Below are positions 17,580 to 26,273 of a stretch of DNA of 64,000 bases, one piece after another. The position numbers and the translations under genes are program-made. Numbering within the stretch: the first letter of the stretch is position 1; each line of letters starts with the position of its first letter. Source of the stretch: Streptomyces alanosinicus (GTDB taxonomy: Bacteria > Actinomycetota > Actinomycetes > Streptomycetales > Streptomycetaceae); NCBI RefSeq assembly GCF_014650595.1, contig NZ_BMVG01000037.1, forward strand, positions 1 to 64,000, in the 5' to 3' direction. The notes beneath the pieces were generated by a model, which saw nothing but the letters and a program-made list of their open reading frames with translations, was not told where the DNA came from and searched no databases.

Positions 17580-17643
17580 GCCGCCCGGCCGCCGGACAAG
17601 ATCCATCCATCACGCCCGATCGAATCGAAAGCAGCAGCACGTG

Positions 17644-17946
17644 ATGGACCAAGCACAGAAGTCATGGGCCAAGGCCCTGGCCGAGGATATACGGACCAGC
17701 TACCCGGGCGTGCGCCTTGAACTCGGAATCGATCACGATGGTGTGAAGTGGAATGGTCTGCGTGATCTAACCGGTACGCGTGTCAACTTCGCAGTGTTCT
17801 CCGAGTTCAATGGCGACCAGGAGGGCAAGCTCTTGGACGTTGAAACGCACGGGTCTATTCCGAGCGACTTGGTTGCGAGCATGGCGGTCGAGTTCGACGG
17901 TGGCTTGTTGGGCTCGTCCAGCTTGTATCTGCTGAGAATGTCGTGA
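17644..17946 (+). CDS. Hypothetical 100-aa protein
   Basis: The product reads MDQAQKSWAKALAEDIRTSY, then an alternating beta-strand-like region (VRLELGIDHDGVKWNGLRDL; VNFAVFSEFNGDQEGKLLDV), ending SLYLLRMS. No signal peptide or known motif. It is the last of three consecutive small plus-strand genes near the left end of the element. Codon composition is less GC-extreme than in neighbouring genes. Confidence 0.5.
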   Translation: MDQAQKSWAKALAEDIRTSYPGVRLELGIDHDGVKWNGLRDLTGTRVNFAVFSEFNGDQEGKLLDVETHGSIPSDLVASMAVEFDGGLLGSSSLYLLRMS

Positions 17947-18461
17947 CCGTCGGGCTCAGCATCGATTCGGCGCCCTCGGCGTGCCTGCGCATTCCAGTTC
18001 ATATGCCCGGTCGAGTCTTTCAGCCATCGAGCGGCGACAAGCCCAATGCCATACCCGGAGTCTTCGGGCTCACCGATCCTACGAATGGCCGGCGTGGACC
18101 CGCGCAAGAACAGTAGAACAAGTTTAAACGACCTGGCCTTGGGGACGCCTCAGCGCCCCGCTGCACCCCAGCACCATGGTGTGCAGCCCCCAGGCGCTCA
18201 GAAGGCGCGGGACACCGGCGGACTCGCGCACAGAAGATCTACGAAATGCGCCGCAGCGTGCAAGAGGGCAGCAACATGACACGCTGGCCCTGCCGGCACG
18301 AAACACGCTCTTTGTCCTCTCGCGCGCCCCTTCCCGCGACCTTGCCCCCACTCGGCATTTCCCGCTTAGTTGGTCAGGAGACCTGCTGGGCAGTGGACGT
18401 GAGACCCCTGTCAGGCACCCCTGTGAGCCGCGTCCGCCTGTCCGGAACAAGGGAGGCACCC
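17947..18461. other. Intergenic stretch in element cargo
   Basis: No supported gene. Short frames on both strands lack ribosome-binding sites and look like shadows. Confidence 0.35.
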
Positions 18462-18660
18462 ATGGTCCAGGACGCCGACCCCCTCTACCTGTCCGGCGGC
18501 CCCGGCGAATCTGGCCGAGGCTCCACCCACCCCCGTCCATCAAGATCTCACCCGCCTCACCATGCGCCGGCGTAACGGCTACGAACACTACGAAGCCGCC
18601 TCCCGCGCATCAAACCGCCGCGTCTACCGCTGGATCTACCAAACCAAGACCGCAGAGTGA
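18462..18660 (+). pseudogene. DUF5988-like small protein, frameshifted
   Basis: The ATG at 18462 has an excellent ribosome-binding site (GGGAGG at 18451). The first codons read MVQDADPLYLSGGPG. The family-like remainder (ANLAEAPPTPVHQDLTRLTM, then RRRNGYEHYEAASR and VYRWIYQTKTAE) lies in the next frame. It matches my memory of DUF5988 proteins, which have GGP near the start, a GYEHF/Y motif and a W-x-T-K-x-AE end. The 199-base span is not a multiple of three. DUF5988 proteins are small actinobacterial proteins often found near natural-product genes; the role is unknown. Confidence 0.45.
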
Positions 18661-18740
18661 TGAGGAGCCCGGGTTTCCCGGACAGGCGCCTGACCGCTTC
18701 TTTCGTGACGGATCGCAACTTCTGGTAATCGGCGTGGACT

Positions 18741-18983
18741 TCAGGGGAGGTCCGGTACGCAGCTTGAATCCATGGTGTCCGGGTGGTCGTGACGGATCGT
18801 GAAGGTCTCCCACGAGCCATACCGCGCGGGCACATCCCGCCACGGCGAGTCGGTCCGGGCCCGCCACCAGATCCCATCGAAGACCTGCCGCCGATCCCGA
18901 GGCTTGCGCCCCATCACCGGCAACCCGGGCAACACCACCTCTAGGCACACCCATTGTGCCTGCGTCAGATCTCCACGAGCCAC
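18741..18983 (-). pseudogene. N-terminal fragment of an IS5-family transposase
   Basis: The translation (MARGDLTQAQWVCLEVVLPG; GIWWRARTDSPWRDVPARYG) is the classic start of IS5-group transposases with a DUF4096-type domain. Homology stops after RYGSWETF and the catalytic DDE part is absent. A truncated relic, not a functional IS. Confidence 0.7.
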
Positions 18984-19285
18984 CCCAGGATTATTTCACG
19001 ACCTTGATCAACATCTCAAACACGCCCTAGCCGCACGGGCAGTGGGGGCCGGAGAGTGCGAGATGGCGCTGGCCGGTACCTCGATGCTGATGACCGGGCC
19101 GCAGACGCTGCATTACGAGGCCGGGCAACTGACCTCGGGCGAGCGGACACTGCTTCGCATTCGATGAGCGCGCGGACAGGTACGTACGGCCTGTGGTGCG
19201 AGGACGGGCTCTCGGCCAGCAGATCCAGGAACTCCTGCACTGCCAGGTGTTGGACACGTTAACAACTCAGTCTGAGGAGAAACTG
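18984..19285. other. Upstream region of the diterpene operon
   Basis: A plus-strand frame with MLMTGPQTLHYEAGQLTSGE can be read here but has no start context and no recognised family. Promoter elements for the downstream operon are expected, but none is convincing by eye. Confidence 0.3.
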
Positions 19286-20665
19286 ATGCCCCTTTCTGCT
19301 CCCCCTCCGGCCGTACCTGGCGCCGTGCCCTTGCTGGGGCACTCCATGGCACTACTGCGCCGCCCCTTCCCATTCCTCGCCTCACTGCCCGACTTTGGTG
19401 ATGTGGTGCGCGTCAGGCTGGGCCTCAAGGACGCCTACGTAGTGTGCACGGCAGAACTGACCCGTCAGGTCTTGGCTGACGACCGGACTTTCGACAAGGG
19501 CGGACCCCTCTATGAGAAGGCAGCGGAGATCTTCGGCAGTTCTTTGGCGACTTGCCCGCATGCCGCTCATCGTCGGCAGCGACGCCTGATTCAGCCCGCC
19601 TTCCACGCCTCACAGTTACCTCTTTACGGAGCCGCGGTGGTCGATCAAATCGACAACGTCATCGACACCTGGCGCTCAGGCCAGCCCTGCGACGTGCTGG
19701 CCGACATGACGACCATCGCCTCCCGGTCCCTCATGGCAGCGATGTTCACCGACCTTGAACAAGACACATTGGAACAGATGCGCAGCGACTTCCGCATCAT
19801 GGCCAGCGACATGCAACGGCGGGTGCTCATACCCCCGTTGCTGAACCGCCTCTCGGTAAGGAGTAACCGGCGATACTGGCAGGCGAAGGCCCGGCTGGAC
19901 AATGAGGTCAGGCGCCTGATCAACAACCGTCGGACGGACGCGGTCGAACACGCGGACCTGTTTTCCATGCTTTTGACTGCGCGAGATCCCGACGGCACCA
20001 GCGGTGACGACACAGATCACTTGTCGACCACCGAACTGATCAACCAGGTCCTGACCTTCTTTTACACCGGCATCGAGAGCACATCTGCCACCTTGGCCTG
20101 GGCAATGCACCTCCTGGCCACCCACCCACCAGTCCAAGGAGCCCTGCACGACGAAGTCAACAAGGTCCTGGCCGGTTCCCCAGCCACCTACGACGACCTG
20201 CCCCGACTTCCACTGACGGAAAAGATCATCGCTGAGGCATCGCGGATGTACCCGACCGGCTACTTCGCAACCCGAGTCACTACGCGCGCAGCCAGGCTCG
20301 CCGACTATCCCATTCCCGAGGGCGCCACCGTCATCTACAGCCCCTACCTGCTCCACCACCAACACTCAGTGCACGCCGACCCTGAACGCTTCGATCCAGA
20401 ACGGTGGAACGGTGCCACCGCCCCCTTCGGACCTCACGGCACCCTCTTCAGCTTCGGCGCCGGCCCCCGCAAATGCATCGCCGACACTCTCGCCCTGACC
20501 GAGACCGCCCTGGTCCTGGCAAGCATCGCCTCCCGCTGGCACCTTGACCCTGCACCCGGCACCCACGTCCGCCCAGCACTCGGTATCACCCTTGTCCCCC
20601 ACGGACTCCGGCTCATCCCACAGCTCCGCAAAGTTGAGGTTATGGAGCGTCATTCTCATAAATGA
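19286..20665 (+). CDS. Cytochrome P450 (terpene-cluster type) 1
   Basis: A 459-aa heme monooxygenase, first gene of the diterpene set. Visible landmarks: C-helix ATCPHAAHRRQRRLIQPAF, I-helix FFYTGIESTSATLAW (an unusual GIEST in place of AG-D/E-T), K-helix EASR, and the heme loop FSFGAGPRKCIAD with the Cys ligand near residue 395. It is clearly paralogous to the P450 at 23399, sharing the C-helix wording, so the two probably arose by duplication and may act successively on the same scaffold. ATG at 19286 with GAGGAG upstream. No ferredoxin or reductase gene is nearby. Confidence 0.9.
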   Translation: MPLSAPPPAVPGAVPLLGHSMALLRRPFPFLASLPDFGDVVRVRLGLKDAYVVCTAELTRQVLADDRTFDKGGPLYEKAAEIFGSSLATCPHAAHRRQRRLIQPAFHASQLPLYGAAVVDQIDNVIDTWRSGQPCDVLADMTTIASRSLMAAMFTDLEQDTLEQMRSDFRIMASDMQRRVLIPPLLNRLSVRSNRRYWQAKARLDNEVRRLINNRRTDAVEHADLFSMLLTARDPDGTSGDDTDHLSTTELINQVLTFFYTGIESTSATLAWAMHLLATHPPVQGALHDEVNKVLAGSPATYDDLPRLPLTEKIIAEASRMYPTGYFATRVTTRAARLADYPIPEGATVIYSPYLLHHQHSVHADPERFDPERWNGATAPFGPHGTLFSFGAGPRKCIADTLALTETALVLASIASRWHLDPAPGTHVRPALGITLVPHGLRLIPQLRKVEVMERHSHK

Positions 20666-20705
20666 CCATCTATGCGACTTCTGCGACAGCCCCCCGGGAG
20701 AGGCC

Positions 20706-22268
20706 ATGACTTCGCTGACGGGTAAGAAGCTGTCCGAGCCAAGCGAGCTGATGGGGCGAGCCCACGAGGCGTTGGATGCCGCACTGGACGTCGTACTCCG
20801 TACCCAACGGGCCGACGGCTCCTGGGCGGGCACCGCGGACCCCCGGATATTCGACACCGCGGTCGTTGCCTGCGCCCTGGGCCCGGGGACGTCACCGGAG
20901 CGCGAGGCACGCACCCGGGCGGTCGCCTGGCTCCTCGACGCCGAACCGCAGCGCCATCACCGCGGGGTGGAGGACATCGAGCGGTGGCTGCGCCAACTGC
21001 TGATCGTCCCGCATCGCTGCGGGACACCACCGCTGCCCCTGAACAGCCGCTTCGTCGGACGAGTGGTCCTGCTGCACGCCCTCGCCGTGGCGGCCAACGC
21101 TCCCGGCGGAGACGCCGGGGCCTTGCGTAGCGCGATACGACGGATCAGGGACGACGCTGGCGGCAGGCCCTTGCGGCAGTGGCTGCGTGTCGCCCTGCGA
21201 TCGGCCGAACTCCTCACCAGGACGTCCCCGGCTCCCGCCGAACAGGTCACCGAACTCGCGGCTGAACAGCGTGACGATGGATCGTTCTGCCTGATGCCGT
21301 CGGTCACCGCACTGGCCTACCTGGCACTACGCACGACCGCCCCCAGGCACCCCTCGGTCAGACGGAGCCGAGGCTGGCTGCTGGCCACGCAACACGAGGA
21401 CGGGACGTGGCGATTCGCCGAGAACGACACCTGGATCTCCGCCCTGACGGTCCGTTCCCTACGTGGTATCCCTGCCTTCGACGATCACGCCCTGCCTCCG
21501 GCAACTGAGTATCTGGTCCGGGCGCAGTCCGGCGACGGTGGTTGGTCGTACAAGCACGGTCTCGAATCCGACTGTGACACCACCGGAATGGCACTGCTCG
21601 CCCTGGCCGATACCCCGGCGGGCCGCTCGGTGGCGGCCGCCGCACAGGACTTCGCCCGCCGTGTCCAACTGCCCGAAGGCTCCTGGCGGACCTGGCAGTC
21701 CGTCGACGACCCGGCCTCTCTGGACGTCACCGCGCACATGATCAGTGGGCTCGACGCGGCAGCGCCGGGCCACCGGATCGACACCGCACGCGCCAGGGCC
21801 TGGCTCGCCGCCCAGGGACGCGCGCCGGGCGGCTGGGTAGCCGACTGGTACTGTCCGTCGGCTTACGCCGTCCACGAGATTGCTGCGGCCCTCGGCCGGG
21901 ACCACCCGGTCAGCTGCGATGCTGCGTCGCGCCTGGCCACACAGCAGAACTCGGACGGCGGCTGGTCCACCCACCCCGGCGGCCCGTCGGGAGCGGCCGC
22001 CACCGGTCTGGCCCTGTCTGCGCTGGCGCACCCCGTGTCCCCGCTGCCTGAAGCGGCGGTGATGCGCGCGCTGGAGTACCTCGTCGACCGCCAGCGTAGC
22101 GACGGGACCTGGCCGGGGCTTCCCTTCATGAGCGGGCCCCGCCCGCTCCTGGTCCACTATCCGCCGGACACCCATGCCTTCACGGTCGCGGGCCTGAGCG
22201 CTGCGTGCACCAGGTACGGCGACGGTCGCGTCTCCCCCGGCCTCCGCACCTCGGGAGCGGATGCATGA
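20706..22268 (+). CDS. Class II diterpene cyclase (DxDTT type)
   Basis: Expected to cyclise GGPP by protonation to a bicyclic diphosphate such as a labdane- or halimane-type intermediate. The 520-aa protein is built of QW-type alpha-barrel repeats (RADGSWAG, HEDGTWRF, GDGGWSY, NSDGGWST, RSDGTWPG). The catalytic acid motif is SDCDTTGMALLAL (about residues 289-293), the DxDTT variant rather than DxDDT; the M. tuberculosis halimadienyl diphosphate synthase is a known DxDTT enzyme. No class I DDxxD motif is present, so it should leave the diphosphate for the next enzyme. The ATG at 20706 has GGGAGAGG upstream. Its stop overlaps the next ATG (ATGA). Confidence 0.88.
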   Translation: MTSLTGKKLSEPSELMGRAHEALDAALDVVLRTQRADGSWAGTADPRIFDTAVVACALGPGTSPEREARTRAVAWLLDAEPQRHHRGVEDIERWLRQLLIVPHRCGTPPLPLNSRFVGRVVLLHALAVAANAPGGDAGALRSAIRRIRDDAGGRPLRQWLRVALRSAELLTRTSPAPAEQVTELAAEQRDDGSFCLMPSVTALAYLALRTTAPRHPSVRRSRGWLLATQHEDGTWRFAENDTWISALTVRSLRGIPAFDDHALPPATEYLVRAQSGDGGWSYKHGLESDCDTTGMALLALADTPAGRSVAAAAQDFARRVQLPEGSWRTWQSVDDPASLDVTAHMISGLDAAAPGHRIDTARARAWLAAQGRAPGGWVADWYCPSAYAVHEIAAALGRDHPVSCDAASRLATQQNSDGGWSTHPGGPSGAAATGLALSALAHPVSPLPEAAVMRALEYLVDRQRSDGTWPGLPFMSGPRPLLVHYPPDTHAFTVAGLSAACTRYGDGRVSPGLRTSGADA

Positions 22269-23347
22269 GCGCGGTGCGGCTTCCTCCCTTCTACCTCCCC
22301 GCCCCCGAGCTCCTCTCCCCGCACGCCGAAATGGTGGACCGGGAAGCAGCGCGGTGGCTGGACCGGTTCGCGCTCGGCCCGGACCGCTGCGACGCGTTGT
22401 CCCGGGCCGAGGTCGGATCGCTCGCGGCAGCGTTGGCCCCCTGCGGAGAGCTCGCTCCCCTGCAACTCATCGCGGACTTCCTGATGTGGAACATCGCATT
22501 CGACGACGAATGCTGCGACGAGGGCCCGCTCAGCTCCCGCCCGCTAGAACTGGCCGACATGATGATCAGGCTTCTTCGCGTGGTGGAATCCCCTGAGATC
22601 CCTCCGTCCGGCCACTACGACGAGGCGCTGTACGACCTGCGAACACGTCTGTCCAAGCACGGCTCACCAGCGCAGGTCGCACGCTGGACCGAGGCCGTGC
22701 GCGCCTGGTTCTTGGCGGAGCTGTGGAAGGCGGGCAACGTCGCACGGGGCGTGGTGCCCACCCTCAGCGACTTCCTGGTGCAGCGCCTGTACAGCGGCGG
22801 CGGATTCGTCTGCACCGTCATGGTGTCCATCGCCGAGGGCTACGAGGTCCCCGAACAGGTGATGGCGGACCGCCGGATCCGCGCCCTGACCGAGATGGCG
22901 ATCCTTGCCGGCAACGGCTACACCGATATCACCTCCCACGCCCGGGAACGCCACGACGGACAGGGCAGCCACAACCTGGTCGACGTACTGTGCCGGGAAC
23001 AGGAGTGCGGTCCCGAACGGGGGCTGGTGCTCGCCGCTGACCTGCTGAACCGGGTCACCGCCTTGTTCGTACGGCTGCGCGACGATGTTGCGACGACCGC
23101 CGACGACACTCTGCGGCGTTACCTGGCATCGCTGAGTTGCTACGTCAGCGCGGCAGCCCGGTGGACGCTGACGTCCGCCCGCTACCGCTACCCCTCCCAG
23201 CAGGCCTTGGGCCCCGCCTTCGAGCCCGGTGGCTGGGTGGGCGCTCCCGAGGACACCACTCCGCTCCCCATCCCTTCAATGGCGTGGTGGTGGCAGCACG
23301 ACCCGCTCTCAGAGCCCGCCCCGAGAGCGGCCCCGCCTCCCCAGTAA
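22265..23347 (+). CDS. Class I terpene synthase
   Basis: Expected to ionise the bicyclic diphosphate made by the preceding cyclase and complete the diterpene skeleton. The 360-aa protein has the aspartate-rich metal site as FDDECCDE (about residue 79) and an NSE-like triad as NGYTDITSHARE. Near the C-terminus is RYRYPS, matching the usual RY pair. It is translationally coupled to the class II gene, the arrangement expected of paired diterpene synthases. The NSE motif is slightly off consensus (TD..S...E). Confidence 0.85.
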   Translation: MSAVRLPPFYLPAPELLSPHAEMVDREAARWLDRFALGPDRCDALSRAEVGSLAAALAPCGELAPLQLIADFLMWNIAFDDECCDEGPLSSRPLELADMMIRLLRVVESPEIPPSGHYDEALYDLRTRLSKHGSPAQVARWTEAVRAWFLAELWKAGNVARGVVPTLSDFLVQRLYSGGGFVCTVMVSIAEGYEVPEQVMADRRIRALTEMAILAGNGYTDITSHARERHDGQGSHNLVDVLCREQECGPERGLVLAADLLNRVTALFVRLRDDVATTADDTLRRYLASLSCYVSAAARWTLTSARYRYPSQQALGPAFEPGGWVGAPEDTTPLPIPSMAWWWQHDPLSEPAPRAAPPPQ

Positions 23348-23398
23348 TCACGGAAGCAGCCTCCGCCCCCGAGGCGGCCCTCTCGAAAGGCATGTCAC

Positions 23399-24748
23399 GT
23401 GACAACCACCACGGAGTTCACCTTCGCGACCGCTCCCGGGGCCCTGCCCATCCTGGGACACGCTCCGCACCTGATGCGGGACCCCCTGGGCTTCCTGGCC
23501 TCCCTACCCGCCCACGGGGACCTGGTCGCCATCCGCCTGGGCCCCCAGCATGCGTACGTGCCGTGCCATCCCGAGCTGCTGCGCCAGCTGCTGGCCGACG
23601 ACCGCACCTACGACAAGGGCGGACTCTTCTACGACCGCCTACGCGACATGTTCGGCGACGGTCTGGCCACTTGCCCGCAGGCCCATCACCGACGCCAGCG
23701 CCGCGCGCTCCAGCCGGCCTTCCGCACGGCCAGCCTCAGGAACTACATCGGTGGCATGGAAAAGGAGACCGACGCCCTGATCTCCCCGTGGCACGACGGG
23801 CACACCTTCGAGGCGTTTCCGTCCTTCCGCCACCTGAGCATGCGCACCGTGATGCGCACGCTCTTCGGCACCCTCTGCACCGACGCGCGAGCCACTGCCG
23901 TGCAGGCAGCCGTGAACCCCCTCCTCGCAGGGCTCGTCCCTCGCACCGTCCTTCCCGAAATCGTCACCCGGTTGCCCCTGCCCTCCAACCTCCGCTACAC
24001 CAAGGCACTGGACGAACTGCCGGCCGTCGTGGACCGGCTCGTCGAGGACTTCCGCCACGCCCGCCCCGAAGAAGCGACCCTCATGTCGCTCATGCTCGAT
24101 GCCAGGGACGAGGACGGACGGCCCCTGTCCGCCCGGGAACTGCGCGACCAGGTCGTTACGCTGCTGGTCTCCGGCACGGAGACCACCGCGTCGGCACTGA
24201 CGTGGGCCTTCCTGCTACTTGCGGAGAACCCGCAGGTCCGCGACCAGCTGGAGGAAGAGGTCGACCGGTCCCTGGGCGACGGCCCCGCACACCTGGCGCA
24301 GCTGCCTATCGTGCGCCGGGTTCTCCTGGAGACCCTTCGGATGCGACCGTCGGCCTGGCTATTCACCCGGGTCACCCGCACGCGGGTCACTCTCGCCGGG
24401 CACGTCCTGGAATCCGGCGCCACCTTGTTCCTCAGCCCGCACCCCATCCAGAGCCGACCGGATCTCTTCGACTGGCCGGAGCGGTTCGCCCCAGACCGGT
24501 GGGTGCCGGAGCATGGCGCGGCCCTGCCGCACTCCTCGTCCTTCGTCAGTTTCGGCCACGGTGCACGCAAGTGCATCGGCGACGAGTACTCCCTGCTCGA
24601 GTCGGCCTTAGCACTGGCGGCTGTCTCGGCTCGCTGGCGGCTCGAGGTCGAGCCAGGCAGCGACACCCGCCCCGTGTCGACGGCGACCCCCCTCAGGCCT
24701 CGAAGCCTGCGCCTGCGCGTGACCGCACGCCATGGAGCATCCGCTTGA
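23399..24748 (+). CDS. Cytochrome P450 (terpene-cluster type) 2
   Basis: A 449-aa P450 probably oxidising the diterpene. Landmarks: ATCPQAHHRRQRRALQPAF, I-helix LLVSGTETTASALTW with the usual acid-Thr pair, K-helix ETLR, and heme loop FVSFGHGARKCIGD (Cys near residue 390). The start is GTG at 23399 with GAAAGG upstream. It is paralogous to the P450 at 19286 and in the same operon, 51 bp after the synthase. Unlike its paralog it has a canonical I-helix, so it is the safer bet for ordinary hydroxylation. Confidence 0.9.
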   Translation: MTTTTEFTFATAPGALPILGHAPHLMRDPLGFLASLPAHGDLVAIRLGPQHAYVPCHPELLRQLLADDRTYDKGGLFYDRLRDMFGDGLATCPQAHHRRQRRALQPAFRTASLRNYIGGMEKETDALISPWHDGHTFEAFPSFRHLSMRTVMRTLFGTLCTDARATAVQAAVNPLLAGLVPRTVLPEIVTRLPLPSNLRYTKALDELPAVVDRLVEDFRHARPEEATLMSLMLDARDEDGRPLSARELRDQVVTLLVSGTETTASALTWAFLLLAENPQVRDQLEEEVDRSLGDGPAHLAQLPIVRRVLLETLRMRPSAWLFTRVTRTRVTLAGHVLESGATLFLSPHPIQSRPDLFDWPERFAPDRWVPEHGAALPHSSSFVSFGHGARKCIGDEYSLLESALALAAVSARWRLEVEPGSDTRPVSTATPLRPRSLRLRVTARHGASA

Positions 24749-24767
24749 CACGTCGTAGGAGGCCGCC

Positions 24768-25634
24768 ATGCAAAACGACCCGCCGCCGCTCCCGGAGTCG
24801 TGCCCCGGCGGTGACGGACAACCGGGCCGCCGCATGGGGGCGGAGGCGTACCGTCAGGGCACCATCAGCCATCGCGTCCCGGAAGAACTCCACCGCCTCC
24901 ACCTGCTGGAACAAGTCCTGGACCCCGGCACCATCGCCATTTTGGACCGGCTCGGTGTCGCTCCCACGTGGAGGTGCGCGGAGCTCGGAGCAGGCGCAGG
25001 GTCGGTAGCCGGCTGGCTCGCGGACCGCTGTCCGGACGGACGCGTCGTCGCCACGGACATCGACACCGATTTCCTTCGACGGACCAACGGCCCAGAGAAT
25101 CTGGAGATCCTCCAGCATGACGCAGCCGTCGACGATTTCACCCCGGGATCTTTCGACCTCGTCCACGCCAGGGCGCTGCTGTCTCACATCCGCGACCGCG
25201 ACGCGGTGCTGGCCAAAATGGCCGCCTGGCTGGCACCGGGAGGATGGCTGGTTGTGGAGGACGCTGTGTTCCTCCCTGCGGAAGCTTCCCCGTATCCCGA
25301 GTTCAGGGAGCTGCTCTGGGCGATCGAGACGCTCTTCGCCCAGGTCCAGGGCAGCGACGTGCGGTGGGGGCGCCGGATCCCGGCGGCGCTGGCGGGGTGC
25401 GGCCTGGTCGACGTGGGCCTGTCCGTCACGCCGTCGGTGTGCGGGAACGGAGGCATCCACCAGGAATTCTGGCGGGCGAACTTCACCCAGGCAGCCGCCG
25501 CCATCGTCCAGACTGGACTCCTCACGACCGTCGAGGTGGACACCGCCGTGAACTGCTTGGAGGATCCGGGGTTCTCGGACCTCGCTTGCTTGTTCGTCTC
25601 CGGTTGGGCCCGCAAGCCTGAACTTGTTCCTTAA
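24768..25634 (+). CDS. SAM-dependent class I methyltransferase
   Basis: A 288-aa Rossmann-fold methyltransferase, last gene of the diterpene set. Motif I reads CAELGAGAGSVAGWLAD (about residue 69), followed by VVATDIDTDFL (acidic end of strand 2) and FDLVHARALLSHIRDRDAVL. It resembles the general methyltransferase domain 25/11 group that methylates small-molecule oxygens or carboxylates. Good ribosome-binding site (TAGGAGG) before the ATG. Likely decorates the oxidised diterpene; substrate unknown. Confidence 0.85.
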   Translation: MQNDPPPLPESCPGGDGQPGRRMGAEAYRQGTISHRVPEELHRLHLLEQVLDPGTIAILDRLGVAPTWRCAELGAGAGSVAGWLADRCPDGRVVATDIDTDFLRRTNGPENLEILQHDAAVDDFTPGSFDLVHARALLSHIRDRDAVLAKMAAWLAPGGWLVVEDAVFLPAEASPYPEFRELLWAIETLFAQVQGSDVRWGRRIPAALAGCGLVDVGLSVTPSVCGNGGIHQEFWRANFTQAAAAIVQTGLLTTVEVDTAVNCLEDPGFSDLACLFVSGWARKPELVP

Positions 25635-25635
25635 G

Positions 25636-25987
25636 TGTCTGAACGGAAAACCCCCCAGTTCAAGGGCATGCTGACGCGTTCGTTGGCCTGGGCTTTGGGG
25701 TTGGCTGGTCAGGCTGCGGGGGCGAGGGTGACGTCGTGGCCGAGGGCTTTGAGCTGGCGGACAAGGTCGCGAGTGCGGCGGGTGGGGTCGACGAGGTGCT
25801 GGTGGTAGTCGGAGCCGAGGTCGGTGTACGGCATCTCGGGTTCGTTGAGCAGGCGCCAGATGATGACCAGGATCGAGTGGCCGACGGCGACCAGCGGTCT
25901 CTTGTGGCCGCGGCGCTTGACGATGCGTTCGATGAGCGCCCACTCGTCGTCGAAGGTGTCGGGCGGATAGCAGCGGGGCCGCGGCAA
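25636..25987 (-). pseudogene. Chimeric relic: IS5-type transposase start joined to an IS110 tail
   Basis: A minus-strand frame (25709-25987) starts MPRPRCYPPDTFDDEWALIE, an IS5-type N-terminus, then continues IVKRRGHKRPLVAVGHSILV and YTDLGSDYHQHLVDPTRRTR, the C-terminus of an IS110 transposase closely related to the copy at 40138-41458. The IS110 terminal sequence CTGAACGGAAAA is also present at 25638. Two different IS types were joined and both are inactive. Confidence 0.7.
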
Positions 25988-26273
25988 CGTGAACCTCCCC
26001 TCGGGAACGGGGGTTGGGACGGCCGCTTATGTGTTCAGATCCTTCACGCCTCCGGGGCTGCCGTGGGTGATGTGTCAGGCCGACGCCCGGAGGGTGGCGG
26101 AGGGGTGGGTGTCACCTCTTCTGGAAGGAGCGCGGCATCCGGTGGCCTTCTGAAAGGGATCCTTCAACATGCCCAAACAGGCGAGAAGTTACACTTAGCC
26201 CTTTTGATCGCATCTTCCTTCGTTATGGCGAAAAACAGTGTAAAGGGGGCTTGTTGACCTTTTCGGCTCTACC
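25988..26273. other. Intergenic region before the hydrolase gene
   Basis: No gene seen. An AT-richer patch (about 26160-26240) probably holds the promoter for the following plus-strand genes. Confidence 0.3.
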
